Virus record (IMG/VR): IMGVR_UViG_3300029787_000033
Coordinates: 5,744-58,105 of that record
Origin: a virus
DNA: 52,362 nt
Direction: 5' to 3' (one strand)
The notes under the pieces are model-generated. The model did no database searches and was not told where the DNA came from. It worked only from the letters and a program-made list of their open reading frames with translations. The stretch's first letter is position 1; every line of letters begins with the position of its first letter. A program made the translations under genes and the position numbers. Positions 22,367 through 32,295 of this stretch are shown here, in pieces.

Positions 22367-23215
22367 ATGGCAAAGAAAAAACAAACTAAGGTTGAAGAAC
22401 CTGTAGTTGAAGAAACAGTAGCTGTTGTTGAACAGCCGGTTGTAAAAGAACAACCTAAGGTTGAAGCTCCTAAAGTAAAAGCTAAATCAAAAAATACCTG
22501 GGAAATAAAAGATAGGATTTATTATTTAAAAGGAAACAATAAACCACTATCATATTCTATTAGAGCATCTAGCTTATTTTGGTTCGATAAAGATGCTGGC
22601 TACGAAAGAGAGATAAAATATTGTCAAAATCAAAGAACTTGTTTTGTTGATGAAATGAAAGGAGATCAAAGATTAGAACATATTATATTTAGAAGCGGTA
22701 GCTTATTTGTTCCTAAAGAAAAGGTTATATTACAAAAATTTTTATCATTATATCATCCTCATAAAGATAAATTATTTTATGAGTTTGATCCAGTTGTAGT
22801 TGCTGAAGACGAGCTTGATTGGTTAGAATATGAAGTTGAAGCTTTAACAATAGCTAAAAATATGGATATTGATATAGCTGAAGCTATTATGAGAGTAGAA
22901 AAGGGATCTGAGGTAGCAAACTTGAGTTCTAAGGAACTTAAAAGAGATTTACTTATATTTGCTAAAAATAATCCACAACTATTCATAGAACTTGCAAGTG
23001 ATGATAATGTTCAACTTAGAAACTTTGGTATTAAAGCTGTTGAAAGCAACATAATTAAATTATCAAATGATCAAAGGTATTTTATTTGGTCATCAACTAA
23101 TAGAAAAATTATGACTGTTCCTTTTGATGAACATCCATATACAGCACTAGCTCATTGGTTTAAAACTGATGAAGGTATGGAAATATATCAAAATATAGAA
23201 AAAAGATTTAATTAA
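22367..23215 (+). CDS. Putative virion protein with extended N-terminal arm (282 aa)
   Basis: The first 45 residues are a Pro/Val/Glu/Lys-rich flexible arm (EEPVVEETVAVVEQPVVKEQ). The remainder is globular with YYLKGNNKPLSYSIRASSLF, FWFDKDAGYEREIKYCQNQR and LYHPHKDKLFYEFDP. It is isolated as its own unit between two terminators. The family is common next to capsid genes in marine phages (recalled), role unknown. Confidence 0.7.
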   Translation: MAKKKQTKVEEPVVEETVAVVEQPVVKEQPKVEAPKVKAKSKNTWEIKDRIYYLKGNNKPLSYSIRASSLFWFDKDAGYEREIKYCQNQRTCFVDEMKGDQRLEHIIFRSGSLFVPKEKVILQKFLSLYHPHKDKLFYEFDPVVVAEDELDWLEYEVEALTIAKNMDIDIAEAIMRVEKGSEVANLSSKELKRDLLIFAKNNPQLFIELASDDNVQLRNFGIKAVESNIIKLSNDQRYFIWSSTNRKIMTVPFDEHPYTALAHWFKTDEGMEIYQNIEKRFN

Positions 23216-23234
23216 TATCTTTTAACTTAATATT

Positions 23235-23268
23235 AATAGCCACTCATTACGGGTGGCTATTTTTATTT
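23235..23268 (+). terminator. Rho-independent terminator
   Basis: A nine-pair stem AATAGCCAC/GTGGCTATT is followed by TTTTATTT. With the terminator at 22310 it brackets the gene at 22367-23215. Confidence 0.85.
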
Positions 23269-23290
23269 GTAGGCTAACCTTCCGCTTTAT

Positions 23291-23302
23291 TATGTAACTA
23301 TA
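23291..23302 (+). promoter_or_regulatory. Late promoter-like motif TGTAACTATA, copy A
   Basis: TATGTAACTATA lies 22 nt before the connector gene at 23324 and just downstream of a terminator, the expected place for a promoter. The same 11 bases ATGTAACTATA occur at 34019 and 44088. Confidence 0.55.
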
Positions 23303-23323
23303 CTAATATAATAATAAATACAA

Positions 23324-24043
23324 ATGGCAGTAAATATAGACACAGTATATCAAAAGGTTTTGGCATTAGCTAATAAAGAACAAAGAGGTTATATAACGCC
23401 TCAAGAGTTTAATTTAATGGCTGATAGAGCTCAAATGGAAATATATGATAGTTATTTTCATGATGTTAAAACAAGTTATCATAAAATAAAAAATGATTAT
23501 AAATATGCTGACGAGTTAGAAATGTTAGCAGAAAAACTACATCCTTTTAAAGTAGAAGAATCTACTGATATAGAAGCTAATATTTCTAATGTTGCATTAC
23601 CAACTAATACGTATTTACTAGACACAGTATCAAGAGTAAAAACAGGTACTACTTCACCTGAACATTTTTTTAAAGAAGTTGATAGAAAAGATATTGGTAA
23701 TATAACTGATAGTCCTTTGTTAGCGCCTACAACTAATAGACCTGTGTACGTAAGACATGCTGGTGATATAGAGATATTTCCAACTCCAACTGAAAACACT
23801 ACTATAAACTTTCACTATTACACAAATCCAAGTACTCCACAGTGGGGTTATGTAGTAGTTAACGGTAGAGCTCTACACAATAATAGCACAACTTATACTA
23901 CCAACTTTGTTTTACATTATTCAGAAGAAGAAAATTTAGTTAATAAAATACTGCAATATTCTGGAGTTATAATACAAAAAGCAGGTTTAATAGAGGCAGC
24001 TATGACAGAAATAGCTCAAAAGAAACAATCACAAAATGATTAA
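23324..24043 (+). CDS. Putative head-tail connector protein (239 aa)
   Basis: Begins MAVNIDTVYQKVLALANKEQ and continues RGYITPQEFNLMADRAQMEI, a conserved segment in marine phage structural proteins lying downstream of the capsid gene (recalled). Helical N-terminal half and a mixed C-terminal half with VYVRHAGDIEIFPTPTENTT. Position in front of the adaptor- and nozzle-like genes suggests a connector. Confidence 0.65.
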   Translation: MAVNIDTVYQKVLALANKEQRGYITPQEFNLMADRAQMEIYDSYFHDVKTSYHKIKNDYKYADELEMLAEKLHPFKVEESTDIEANISNVALPTNTYLLDTVSRVKTGTTSPEHFFKEVDRKDIGNITDSPLLAPTTNRPVYVRHAGDIEIFPTPTENTTINFHYYTNPSTPQWGYVVVNGRALHNNSTTYTTNFVLHYSEEENLVNKILQYSGVIIQKAGLIEAAMTEIAQKKQSQND

Positions 24044-24045
24044 TT

Positions 24046-24945
24046 ATGGGACTATTAGATAATCAAAGTCAAAGTCAATATTATGGTAGTAGCAATGCAG
24101 CTAACTATGGTGATTATCAGTTTGTAACACTAGATAATATTATAAAGACTTTCATGGTAATATATGTAGGTGAAGGTAAAATAATATCTAAAGTTAGTAG
24201 AACTGACGTTCAGTTTCATGGTATGAGAGCGATACAAGAATTATCTTACGATGTTTTTAGATGTGTAAAGTCTCAAGAAATAGAACTACCAGCATCCCTT
24301 AAAATGATATTACCACAAGATTATGTCAACTATGTTTCTATATCTTGTGTTGGTAAAGATGGTATATTTAAAAATTTATATCCTACTAGTAAAACCTCAA
24401 ATCCTTTTGCTATATCTCAAGATGCTAATGGTGTTTATCAATTTGAAGATACAGATGGTGATGGTAATGTTGATGAATTATCTCAACAAACAGATAGTGA
24501 TTCATGGCTTAATTATCAAGAAAATTCTGATACAGTAAACACAGACGCTACAGATGCTTATGATATTGAACTAGATTTTAAAGGTAGAAGATACGGGCTT
24601 GATCCACAGTACGCTACTCAACATGGAACTTTTTATATAGATAATTTAAGAGGATTTATAAATTTTAGTAGTGGACTTTCTAGTAGCACAATAGTTTTAA
24701 AATACATAAGCGATGGATTAGGTACTGACTCTGAAATGGTGGTTCATAAGTTTTGTGAAGAAGCTATATATAAACACATAATGTATGGTGTGTTATCTAC
24801 TAGAAGTAACATACCAGAATATATAATTGCTAGATATAAAAAAGAAAGATTTGCTGAAACTAGAAAGGCAAAAATAAGATTATCAAATATTAAGATAGAA
24901 GAATTCACACAAGTACTCAAAGGTATGAGTAAACAAATAAAGTAG
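24046..24945 (+). CDS. Putative adaptor / tail-tube protein (299 aa)
   Basis: Two bases after the previous stop. Has YQFVTLDNIIKTFMVIYVGE and GMRAIQELSYDVFRCVKSQE, then a Pro-Asp segment (MILPQDYVNYVSISC) and a C-terminal EEAIYKHIMYGVLSTR helix. The layout (helices, β core, terminal helices) recalls T7 gp11-like adaptors. It contains an Asp-rich loop (FEDTDGDGNVDELS) that could bind calcium. Confidence 0.65.
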   Translation: MGLLDNQSQSQYYGSSNAANYGDYQFVTLDNIIKTFMVIYVGEGKIISKVSRTDVQFHGMRAIQELSYDVFRCVKSQEIELPASLKMILPQDYVNYVSISCVGKDGIFKNLYPTSKTSNPFAISQDANGVYQFEDTDGDGNVDELSQQTDSDSWLNYQENSDTVNTDATDAYDIELDFKGRRYGLDPQYATQHGTFYIDNLRGFINFSSGLSSSTIVLKYISDGLGTDSEMVVHKFCEEAIYKHIMYGVLSTRSNIPEYIIARYKKERFAETRKAKIRLSNIKIEEFTQVLKGMSKQIK

Positions 24946-24949
24946 AATT

Positions 24950-27900
24950 ATGCCAGAGATTAAACATACTTTCGCTGGTGCTAGGATGAATAAAGATGTC
25001 GATGAGAGACTAGTACCTAATGGAGAATATAGAGATGCTAAAAACGTAAAGATTAGAAACACTGATAGCGTTGGTGACGACGGTATAGGTGATGCTGGTA
25101 CTGTGCAGAATATAAAAGGTAATAAAATAATTAGCAGTAAGCATCATGTAGCCGAAACTTATGTTGGATCGTTTTCTTCTAAATGTATAGGTAGTGTTGC
25201 TAATGAAAAAAATAATAAATCTTATTTTTTAATTTCAGCTCCTAAGTTTGATAAGTTTTTTACAGATATTAAATCTATACAAAGTAGAGCTAAATTAATA
25301 GACTGTATAGTAGAAGTAGATGTTAAAGATAATAATTCTGATCCAGAAACTAAAATAGTTGTAAACGATTTTTTTGGTATTATAGATAAGAAAACAAATA
25401 TAATAACAGAATCACCTGTTATGCCTTTTCAATCTTTAACAATAGACTCTTCAGTTGATATAACTGGTATTAGAACTGGTATGGTTATGTCAGGTTTAGA
25501 TAATGATGGAGAGTTTTTATTTTCTTCTACGATACAAAACTTTGATAATCTTGTAATAACTTTTTACGATCAAATAAATATAGACAACTGGGACGATTGT
25601 AAAGTTATAACACTTATACATCCAAATAGACCTTTAAATTTTGATGTTGATAATAGGATAAACTCTATAAATATTATTGATGATTTACTATTTTTTACAG
25701 ATAACGTAAATGAGCCTAAAAAAATAAATATAAAAAGGTGTATAGATGGTACTAATCAAAGTGGAAAAGTACACACTAAAATAAAATTAAAAGATCCTAA
25801 AGATAAAGATGTTTTATTAGATTATGTGAATGTTGAAGACTCCTCAAGTAGTTCTTTAGAAGTTTCTTTATCACCAAGTGTTAATGGTGATTTAAAAGAA
25901 GAGCATATAACAGTAATTAGAAAAGCCCCTAAAATAGCACCAACTCTAGAAATGAAAGATAAAGATAGAGAAGGTGAAACTATTGCTACTGGTATTGATT
26001 TTGATATAGTTGGTCAAGCTGATTTAAATGGATTTGAATTTGAAAATGGATATCAGTTTTCAATAACAAGTAGTTTAATACAAGGAGGTAATGCTCCAAA
26101 CTGGTTTGAAAATGATATATTAATATTTGAAGAGCAAGTAAACTCAGACACTCCTGCTATAATAAAAGCTAGTTTAAATAGTTTTAATAAAGATACTGGA
26201 ACTATAAATTTAACAGTAATATCTTTTACTTTAAATGCTTTACCAGCTGTAGACGGTACATCTGGATCTGGTATTTGGGATATAGATATAGAACAAAAAA
26301 AGCCATTGTTTGAATTAAAAATGGTTAGATTTGGTTGTAGATATAAATATGAAGACGGTGAGTGTTCTAGTTTTGGACCTTGGTCTGAAATAGCTTTTTT
26401 ACCAGGACCTTATAAATATAATCACAAAAAAGGTTTTAACTTAGGTATGGTTAATAATCTTAGAAGTCTAGTTATAAAAGACTTTATTCCATATCAAAGA
26501 TCTAGAGAAGCTGATATTGTTGCTGTCGATATATTATATAAAGCTACAGATTCAGCTGTTTGTTATTTAGTAAAAACTATAAAAAGAGGTATTGATCCAG
26601 AGTGGGACTTACTAACAACATCATCTCCAGAAATACAACCACCCTCAAACTGGTTGTTCGGTAAGTTTACTATAACATCAGAAATGATATATAGAGCTAT
26701 TGAAGAAAATCAATTGTTAAGATCTTGGGATAACGTGCCAAGAAGAGCTTTAGCTCAAGAAATAGCTGCTAATAGATTAATGTTTTCAAACTATGTACAA
26801 GGTTATGATATTAATAGTGTTGTAAGTTTATTAACTAATCATAATTTTGAAGATACTGCTACTACTGGTGAACCTAAAAAATCTGTTAAAAGTATAAGAA
26901 ATTATAAGTTTGGTATGGTTTTTGGAGATAAGTATGGTAGAGAAACTCCTGTTGTAGCTAATGGCTTTTTACAAGGTGATAGTGTTAATAATCCAGAAAT
27001 GTTAAGTGGTGATGTGACTATAGAAAAGTCGTTTGCTGCAATGAGAAACTATTTTGAGTTAACACAAGACTGGAATAGTGTTGATCCAAACGGTGTGCCT
27101 GAAGACTGGATGGAGTATGTTAAGTATTATATTAAAGAAACATCTAATGAGTATTACAATATAATAATGGATAGATGGTACGATGCTCAAGATGGCAATG
27201 TTTGGATATCGTTTAACTCTGCTGATAGAAATAAAGTTGATGAAGAAACTTATTTAATACTAAAAAAAGAACAAAACAGTGACCAAGCTGTTTTAGAAAA
27301 AGCTAGATATAAAATCATAGCAATAGCTAATGAAGCTCCAAACGATATTAAAACAGAAGGCAGGTTTATGGGTGGAGTATCTGTAGGTTCTTCTGAAGCT
27401 GAGTCTATGTATAGTGCGGCATCTCCAGATTTCAACACTAATATACCAGATTTATTAATGACTGAAAATGTTATATTAATAAATCAAAATCAATGGGAAG
27501 ATTATTTAGACCAGTATGAACCTAAAGGTGATTTAAAAGTTAGAATAACCGGTACAGTAGGTACAACAAAACTAACAACACCTTATAGAAAAGTAACTTA
27601 TTTTGGAGTTGGTTTTAATGGTCAAGGTGTAGTAAGGTGGAATAAACCCTTTGGTGATACCGCTAATATGGTTAATAGATTTACCTCTGTAGGTATAACA
27701 CCATCAGCTAGTAATCCTCTTGTTTATGGCTTTGAGTTTGAAGAAGATGTTATTACAGAAAACAAAGCTGAATTTGATGGTAAGTTTTTTGTAAAACTAG
27801 AAAAAGATATTGTATTAGAAACAAAAGTTTTAAAAAGTTTAGATCAAAACATTACTTTTGAAAATACAGAAACATTTAATATAGGTTATTTAGATAATCA

Positions 27901-30900
27901 AGTAGATAATCCTGGTACTAGTTGGAGCTATGAAGATGCTAACGGCAACACTGTTACTGCTCCTAGAGCTAGTTACACTTGGATGAATTCTTCACCAGCT
28001 GCTAACAATGATAGTACTAACAACATTGATGGCACTAATATAGCAGAGCTTTTACCAACAAATCACTTAGCTGGATTTTTAGCTTCTTTTCCAACTCAAA
28101 ATTTATCAGAAGGAGCTTCGTACTACGCTTTTGGTGGTGACGCTGGAAGTGGTGATGGTGGTGATCAATATGATGCTATACCTACTTTTCAAGATGTTAA
28201 TGGTAATCTTAGGGTTAACATGGCTAGACAAACAGCTAGATTTTGGCAGTGGTATATACAAACAGCAAATCCTGATACTAGAAATAAATTGTTTATTGAT
28301 GGTTTTAGATTATTTAACGGCAAGCTAACTGGAGCTAATCAATCAGATCCATTTAGCAATAATGATGGTAATGGTAATTCTAAATCAGAATACTACTACA
28401 AACCAACAGGTGTTGATCCTGGTGTTTTAAGTGGTGAAAACTTTGGACCAACTAGTGGTGAGCTTGGTAGAATATTTTTATCTTTTCCACTGAGACAAGC
28501 TAGTAATCCTCAACTTGTTCAAAATTCATTTTCACAACCTGGTTTTGAAGAAACAGATTCAGCTAGATTAGCACAACACATGCAAGGTACAGGTAATTTT
28601 TTTAGATTTACTGATGATCCTACTAATAGTATTTATAAAATAGTTGGACAACCTGATACTTTAGAATTAGGTAGTGCTAAAAATTTTGCACAACTTCAAG
28701 ATTGTGGAGATTTTTCTTCTGGTGCGGTCAGTGAGTTAGCTAATCCTAGTACTTTATTTTTTCAAGCAGACGGTACTGGTCAATTAATGGACACTATTAG
28801 TGATAATGGATATCAAGGACCTGGAACTTTTTCAGAACCTACTTTAGAAAACTTTATAATTGGTGGTGCTAATGGGCAGAGTGTTAACAACGGTGTTCCA
28901 GCTTGTAATCCTCTTAGCTCGCTAGGCAGTTCAACGGCATCAACAGATCTTACAAGAGTTTGTCAAAGAGAAGGTTTTAGAGTTGAATTTAGAAAAGTAG
29001 ATGATAGTGGAAATTTAATAAACTCAGGTACTAGAGGTATAGATACAACTACTTTTGATCCAAGATCTATGGTTTGTCATGATGGTAGAGAATCTCTTAG
29101 AATTAGTATTGTTAATGCGGTTAATACTGGTGGCGAAGTAGCACCAACTGAAAATGCAGCTTTGTTTGAAACAGAACCTAAAGAAGATATTGGATTAGAT
29201 TTATACTACGAGGCGTCAAATGCTATACCAATGAGATTAAGCAAAACAAATGCTTCATACTTTGCTCCATATAAATCAAAGGTTACTTCGGCTGGTCCTG
29301 ATGGATTTACAACACAAATACTAGCAAATACACACATTGATCATCAGGTTTCTCATATTGGATTTACTGAAAACTCTGTTATAATAGCCGTTAAATCTTT
29401 AAATGTAGCAAATAACGCTACAGATTTAGCTTTACATGCTGTTACAGGTGATATGCAAATAAAGTCGTTTTTAATATTTGAACACTCAAATGGAACTAAA
29501 ACAAGGGCTAAAATTACTGGATATGCAACTCCAGATGATGATACTCAAGTTGATTACGGTGAAACTACATTTACAGTAAACATAAATCCTAGTACAACAA
29601 CAAATCCACCTACAGGTTATTATGAAATAGAAACTGAAGTTTATAAAAATAAAGTTGAATTAGGTTGGTTTAATTGTTATGCTTTTGGTAATGGTGTAGA
29701 ATCTGATAGAATAAGAGATGATTTTAATGCACCTCAAATAGATAATGGTGTAAAAGTTTCTGCAACTTTTTTAAACTATGGAGAAGAAGACAAGGGAAGT
29801 ACTTTAATATACTCAGGTATATACAACTCTATATCAAGTGTTAATAATCTAAATGAGTTCAACATGTCTGAACTTATTACTAAAGATTTAAATCCTTCGT
29901 ATGGATCTGTTCAAGCTTTAAAAACTAGAGATACAGATATAATAGCCTTAGCAGAAGATAAGGTTTTAAGAATAAGTACTCAAAAAGATGCTTTATTCAA
30001 TGCTGATGGTAATGCACAATTACTAGCTTCAAATAGAGTTTTAGGAACAGCAATACCATATGTTGGCGATTATGGAATATCTAAAAATCCAGAATCACTA
30101 GCAGTAGATGAATATAGGATGTACTTCACTGATAAACAAAGAGGCGCAGTCATGAGATTATCACAGAACGGTTTAACACCGATATCAAGTGTTGGTATGA
30201 AGACTTACTTTAGAGATACTTTACTTGATTCTAATGAAATGTTAGGTACATATGATAAAGTTAATAGTGAGTATAATTTAACTTTAAAAACAAAAGAAAG
30301 TGTAAGCGTTGAAAGTACTACTGTATCTTTTAATGAAGGTTCAAAAGGTTGGACTAGTTTTAAGTCATTTATACCTGATGACGGAAATTCTGTAGCTGGA
30401 AAGTACTTAACTTCTAATACGGGGTCTATATGGTTACATAATGATGATAGTACAGATAGAAATACTTTTTATGGCACTTACTATGAATCTTCATTAAGTG
30501 TTGTTTTTAATGATGCTCCAGGTGCTGTAAAATCTTTTTTAACAACAAAATACGAAGGCTCACAAGCTAGAGTTACTCAATTTACTGATTCACTAGAATA
30601 CACACAGCCAGACGGTAGTGATTTTAATGTAACTACAGATGGTGAGTATTTTAATTTAGATTCTAAAAACGGTTGGTATGTAAATAAAATAACAACAGAT
30701 CAATCTTTGAAAGATGCTGCAGATGAAAGAGGTTTAATAGAATTTATAAATAAAGAAGGTAAATGGTATAACAGAATAGATGGAGGTTCTAGAGCGACTA
30801 TAACAGACTCAGATTTAAACGAATTTAGTGTTCAAGGTCTAGGTGTTGCAACAGCTGTGGTAAATACAACAGAAACTAATATAGAAAACGACACTCTTAC

Positions 30901-30961
30901 AGCTATAAATCTTCAAGTAACAAGTGACTTTATAGATGATCCAACAAATACAATAGATTAA
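24950..30961 (+). CDS. Giant tail nozzle/stabilisation-like protein (2003 aa)
   Basis: N-terminus MPEIKHTFAGARMNKDVDER, then LVPNGEYRDAKNVKIRNTDS. This matches the start of podovirus tail nozzle or phage-stabilisation proteins (T7 gp12/P22 gp10-like: D-x-D-ER-x-x-PNGEYRDA-N). The last 450 residues return to that type of fold, with VQALKTRDTDIIALAEDKVL, AVDEYRMYFTDKQRGAVMRL and LGTYDKVNSEYNLTL, as in β-propeller tail proteins. The centre, from roughly residue 250 to 1550, is unusually large and Asn/Ser/Gly-rich. At 2003 aa it is more than twice the T7 protein, so it likely carries inserted receptor-binding or enzymatic modules. Confidence 0.8.
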   Translation: MPEIKHTFAGARMNKDVDERLVPNGEYRDAKNVKIRNTDSVGDDGIGDAGTVQNIKGNKIISSKHHVAETYVGSFSSKCIGSVANEKNNKSYFLISAPKFDKFFTDIKSIQSRAKLIDCIVEVDVKDNNSDPETKIVVNDFFGIIDKKTNIITESPVMPFQSLTIDSSVDITGIRTGMVMSGLDNDGEFLFSSTIQNFDNLVITFYDQINIDNWDDCKVITLIHPNRPLNFDVDNRINSINIIDDLLFFTDNVNEPKKINIKRCIDGTNQSGKVHTKIKLKDPKDKDVLLDYVNVEDSSSSSLEVSLSPSVNGDLKEEHITVIRKAPKIAPTLEMKDKDREGETIATGIDFDIVGQADLNGFEFENGYQFSITSSLIQGGNAPNWFENDILIFEEQVNSDTPAIIKASLNSFNKDTGTINLTVISFTLNALPAVDGTSGSGIWDIDIEQKKPLFELKMVRFGCRYKYEDGECSSFGPWSEIAFLPGPYKYNHKKGFNLGMVNNLRSLVIKDFIPYQRSREADIVAVDILYKATDSAVCYLVKTIKRGIDPEWDLLTTSSPEIQPPSNWLFGKFTITSEMIYRAIEENQLLRSWDNVPRRALAQEIAANRLMFSNYVQGYDINSVVSLLTNHNFEDTATTGEPKKSVKSIRNYKFGMVFGDKYGRETPVVANGFLQGDSVNNPEMLSGDVTIEKSFAAMRNYFELTQDWNSVDPNGVPEDWMEYVKYYIKETSNEYYNIIMDRWYDAQDGNVWISFNSADRNKVDEETYLILKKEQNSDQAVLEKARYKIIAIANEAPNDIKTEGRFMGGVSVGSSEAESMYSAASPDFNTNIPDLLMTENVILINQNQWEDYLDQYEPKGDLKVRITGTVGTTKLTTPYRKVTYFGVGFNGQGVVRWNKPFGDTANMVNRFTSVGITPSASNPLVYGFEFEEDVITENKAEFDGKFFVKLEKDIVLETKVLKSLDQNITFENTETFNIGYLDNQVDNPGTSWSYEDANGNTVTAPRASYTWMNSSPAANNDSTNNIDGTNIAELLPTNHLAGFLASFPTQNLSEGASYYAFGGDAGSGDGGDQYDAIPTFQDVNGNLRVNMARQTARFWQWYIQTANPDTRNKLFIDGFRLFNGKLTGANQSDPFSNNDGNGNSKSEYYYKPTGVDPGVLSGENFGPTSGELGRIFLSFPLRQASNPQLVQNSFSQPGFEETDSARLAQHMQGTGNFFRFTDDPTNSIYKIVGQPDTLELGSAKNFAQLQDCGDFSSGAVSELANPSTLFFQADGTGQLMDTISDNGYQGPGTFSEPTLENFIIGGANGQSVNNGVPACNPLSSLGSSTASTDLTRVCQREGFRVEFRKVDDSGNLINSGTRGIDTTTFDPRSMVCHDGRESLRISIVNAVNTGGEVAPTENAALFETEPKEDIGLDLYYEASNAIPMRLSKTNASYFAPYKSKVTSAGPDGFTTQILANTHIDHQVSHIGFTENSVIIAVKSLNVANNATDLALHAVTGDMQIKSFLIFEHSNGTKTRAKITGYATPDDDTQVDYGETTFTVNINPSTTTNPPTGYYEIETEVYKNKVELGWFNCYAFGNGVESDRIRDDFNAPQIDNGVKVSATFLNYGEEDKGSTLIYSGIYNSISSVNNLNEFNMSELITKDLNPSYGSVQALKTRDTDIIALAEDKVLRISTQKDALFNADGNAQLLASNRVLGTAIPYVGDYGISKNPESLAVDEYRMYFTDKQRGAVMRLSQNGLTPISSVGMKTYFRDTLLDSNEMLGTYDKVNSEYNLTLKTKESVSVESTTVSFNEGSKGWTSFKSFIPDDGNSVAGKYLTSNTGSIWLHNDDSTDRNTFYGTYYESSLSVVFNDAPGAVKSFLTTKYEGSQARVTQFTDSLEYTQPDGSDFNVTTDGEYFNLDSKNGWYVNKITTDQSLKDAADERGLIEFINKEGKWYNRIDGGSRATITDSDLNEFSVQGLGVATAVVNTTETNIENDTLTAINLQVTSDFIDDPTNTID

Positions 30962-30963
30962 TT

Positions 30964-32295
30964 ATGTCAGCAGTAAATTATCAAGTAACACCACAAAGCA
31001 CATCAGTAGTTCCAGGACAAACTGTAGCACAGTCTATGCAGGCTAGTGGTGGTTTTTATACAATAAGTTCTGTTATAACACCAATAAATCCATCTACTCA
31101 TACAGTTCAAGCTAGTTTTTTTACAATAGCTGGATCGAACGGTGTAGAGGATTTTAGTACTACAACAGGTTTAGGTAATAGAACTTATGAAGATATTAGT
31201 ATTTTACCAGAAGGTGTACTAAAAGTTACAATTAATGACACCGGAGTTAATGAGGTAGTTTTAAAAGTTTCTTTATTACCAAATTTTATTATACCTTCTA
31301 ACGCGACTAATCCTTTTCAAATAATATTAGATATTGATGGTGATGCTCAAACAATAACAACAACTACTCAAGCAACTGGTAACGTTGGTATTTTTACACT
31401 AGAAGTTGACTTAACAAGTAGTACTCCCAATGCTAAAGTGTTTGCTGTTATACCACCTTCGGTAGGTAGTTTTAACATGTTTAACACAAGTTCTTGGAGC
31501 ATATCTAGTCAAGTAGATCCTAGTGATTACACAACAGCTAAGGCTATTTTTATTCCTAACTCTCAAACAACAGAACAATCACCTATTTTAGGTGCTGGTA
31601 GTGTAGTTGATGCAGCTTCACCAACTAGTCAAGCTTGGTTTTGGATAGTTCCAGATCCTGGTTATACTATTTCAAAATATAATTTTTCTATACAAAATAC
31701 TAATAGTGGAAATCAATTTAGTGTTTTACCTTCTATAAGTCAAAATCCTTATTCAGGTAATACAACTTTATCTTCATCTTCATCTACTAGTAATTTTAAC
31801 TTAACATACAATGCTGCATCTGTTATATCAGATCAAACAAATTTAATAGGTAATTTACAACCTGGTTCTTACAGTTACTCTGGTTGGAGTAATAGCTCTG
31901 TTACTGTTACATCTCCAGCGGTTTCACCATCTACATTAAGCACTGTATCTACTGTAAACTACAACGATTTAGTTCAAGGAGCAACAGTTAGTAGTTATTC
32001 TAATTTTGCTCAAATATTATTAGTTGATACAGTTTCATTTAGTGACTCTTATCCATCTAATTTTATACCAACAAGTGGTCAACTAGCTACGCTGCAAAGT
32101 AGTGAAGTTCCTTCGGGTTACGCGACTAGTGATTGGGTTAACAATGCTATTTTAGTTGTGTTAAACGGTTTTTATAATTACATTCCTGGAGCTAACACTC
32201 CAAGTTTAAAAATAAACATAGCGGGATCAGCTATGTTGGCAGACAATAATCAAAGTGAAGAGTTTAACTTTTCAATACAAGATATATCAGACTAA
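30964..32295 (+). CDS. Ser/Thr-rich tail protein (443 aa)
   Basis: β-type sequence rich in Ser, Thr and Asn, with few charges (NTTLSSSSSTSNFNLTYNAA). ATG lies 3 nt after the nozzle gene stop. Probably part of the tail appendage or a fibre-like protein. No catalytic motif seen. Confidence 0.6.
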   Translation: MSAVNYQVTPQSTSVVPGQTVAQSMQASGGFYTISSVITPINPSTHTVQASFFTIAGSNGVEDFSTTTGLGNRTYEDISILPEGVLKVTINDTGVNEVVLKVSLLPNFIIPSNATNPFQIILDIDGDAQTITTTTQATGNVGIFTLEVDLTSSTPNAKVFAVIPPSVGSFNMFNTSSWSISSQVDPSDYTTAKAIFIPNSQTTEQSPILGAGSVVDAASPTSQAWFWIVPDPGYTISKYNFSIQNTNSGNQFSVLPSISQNPYSGNTTLSSSSSTSNFNLTYNAASVISDQTNLIGNLQPGSYSYSGWSNSSVTVTSPAVSPSTLSTVSTVNYNDLVQGATVSSYSNFAQILLVDTVSFSDSYPSNFIPTSGQLATLQSSEVPSGYATSDWVNNAILVVLNGFYNYIPGANTPSLKINIAGSAMLADNNQSEEFNFSIQDISD

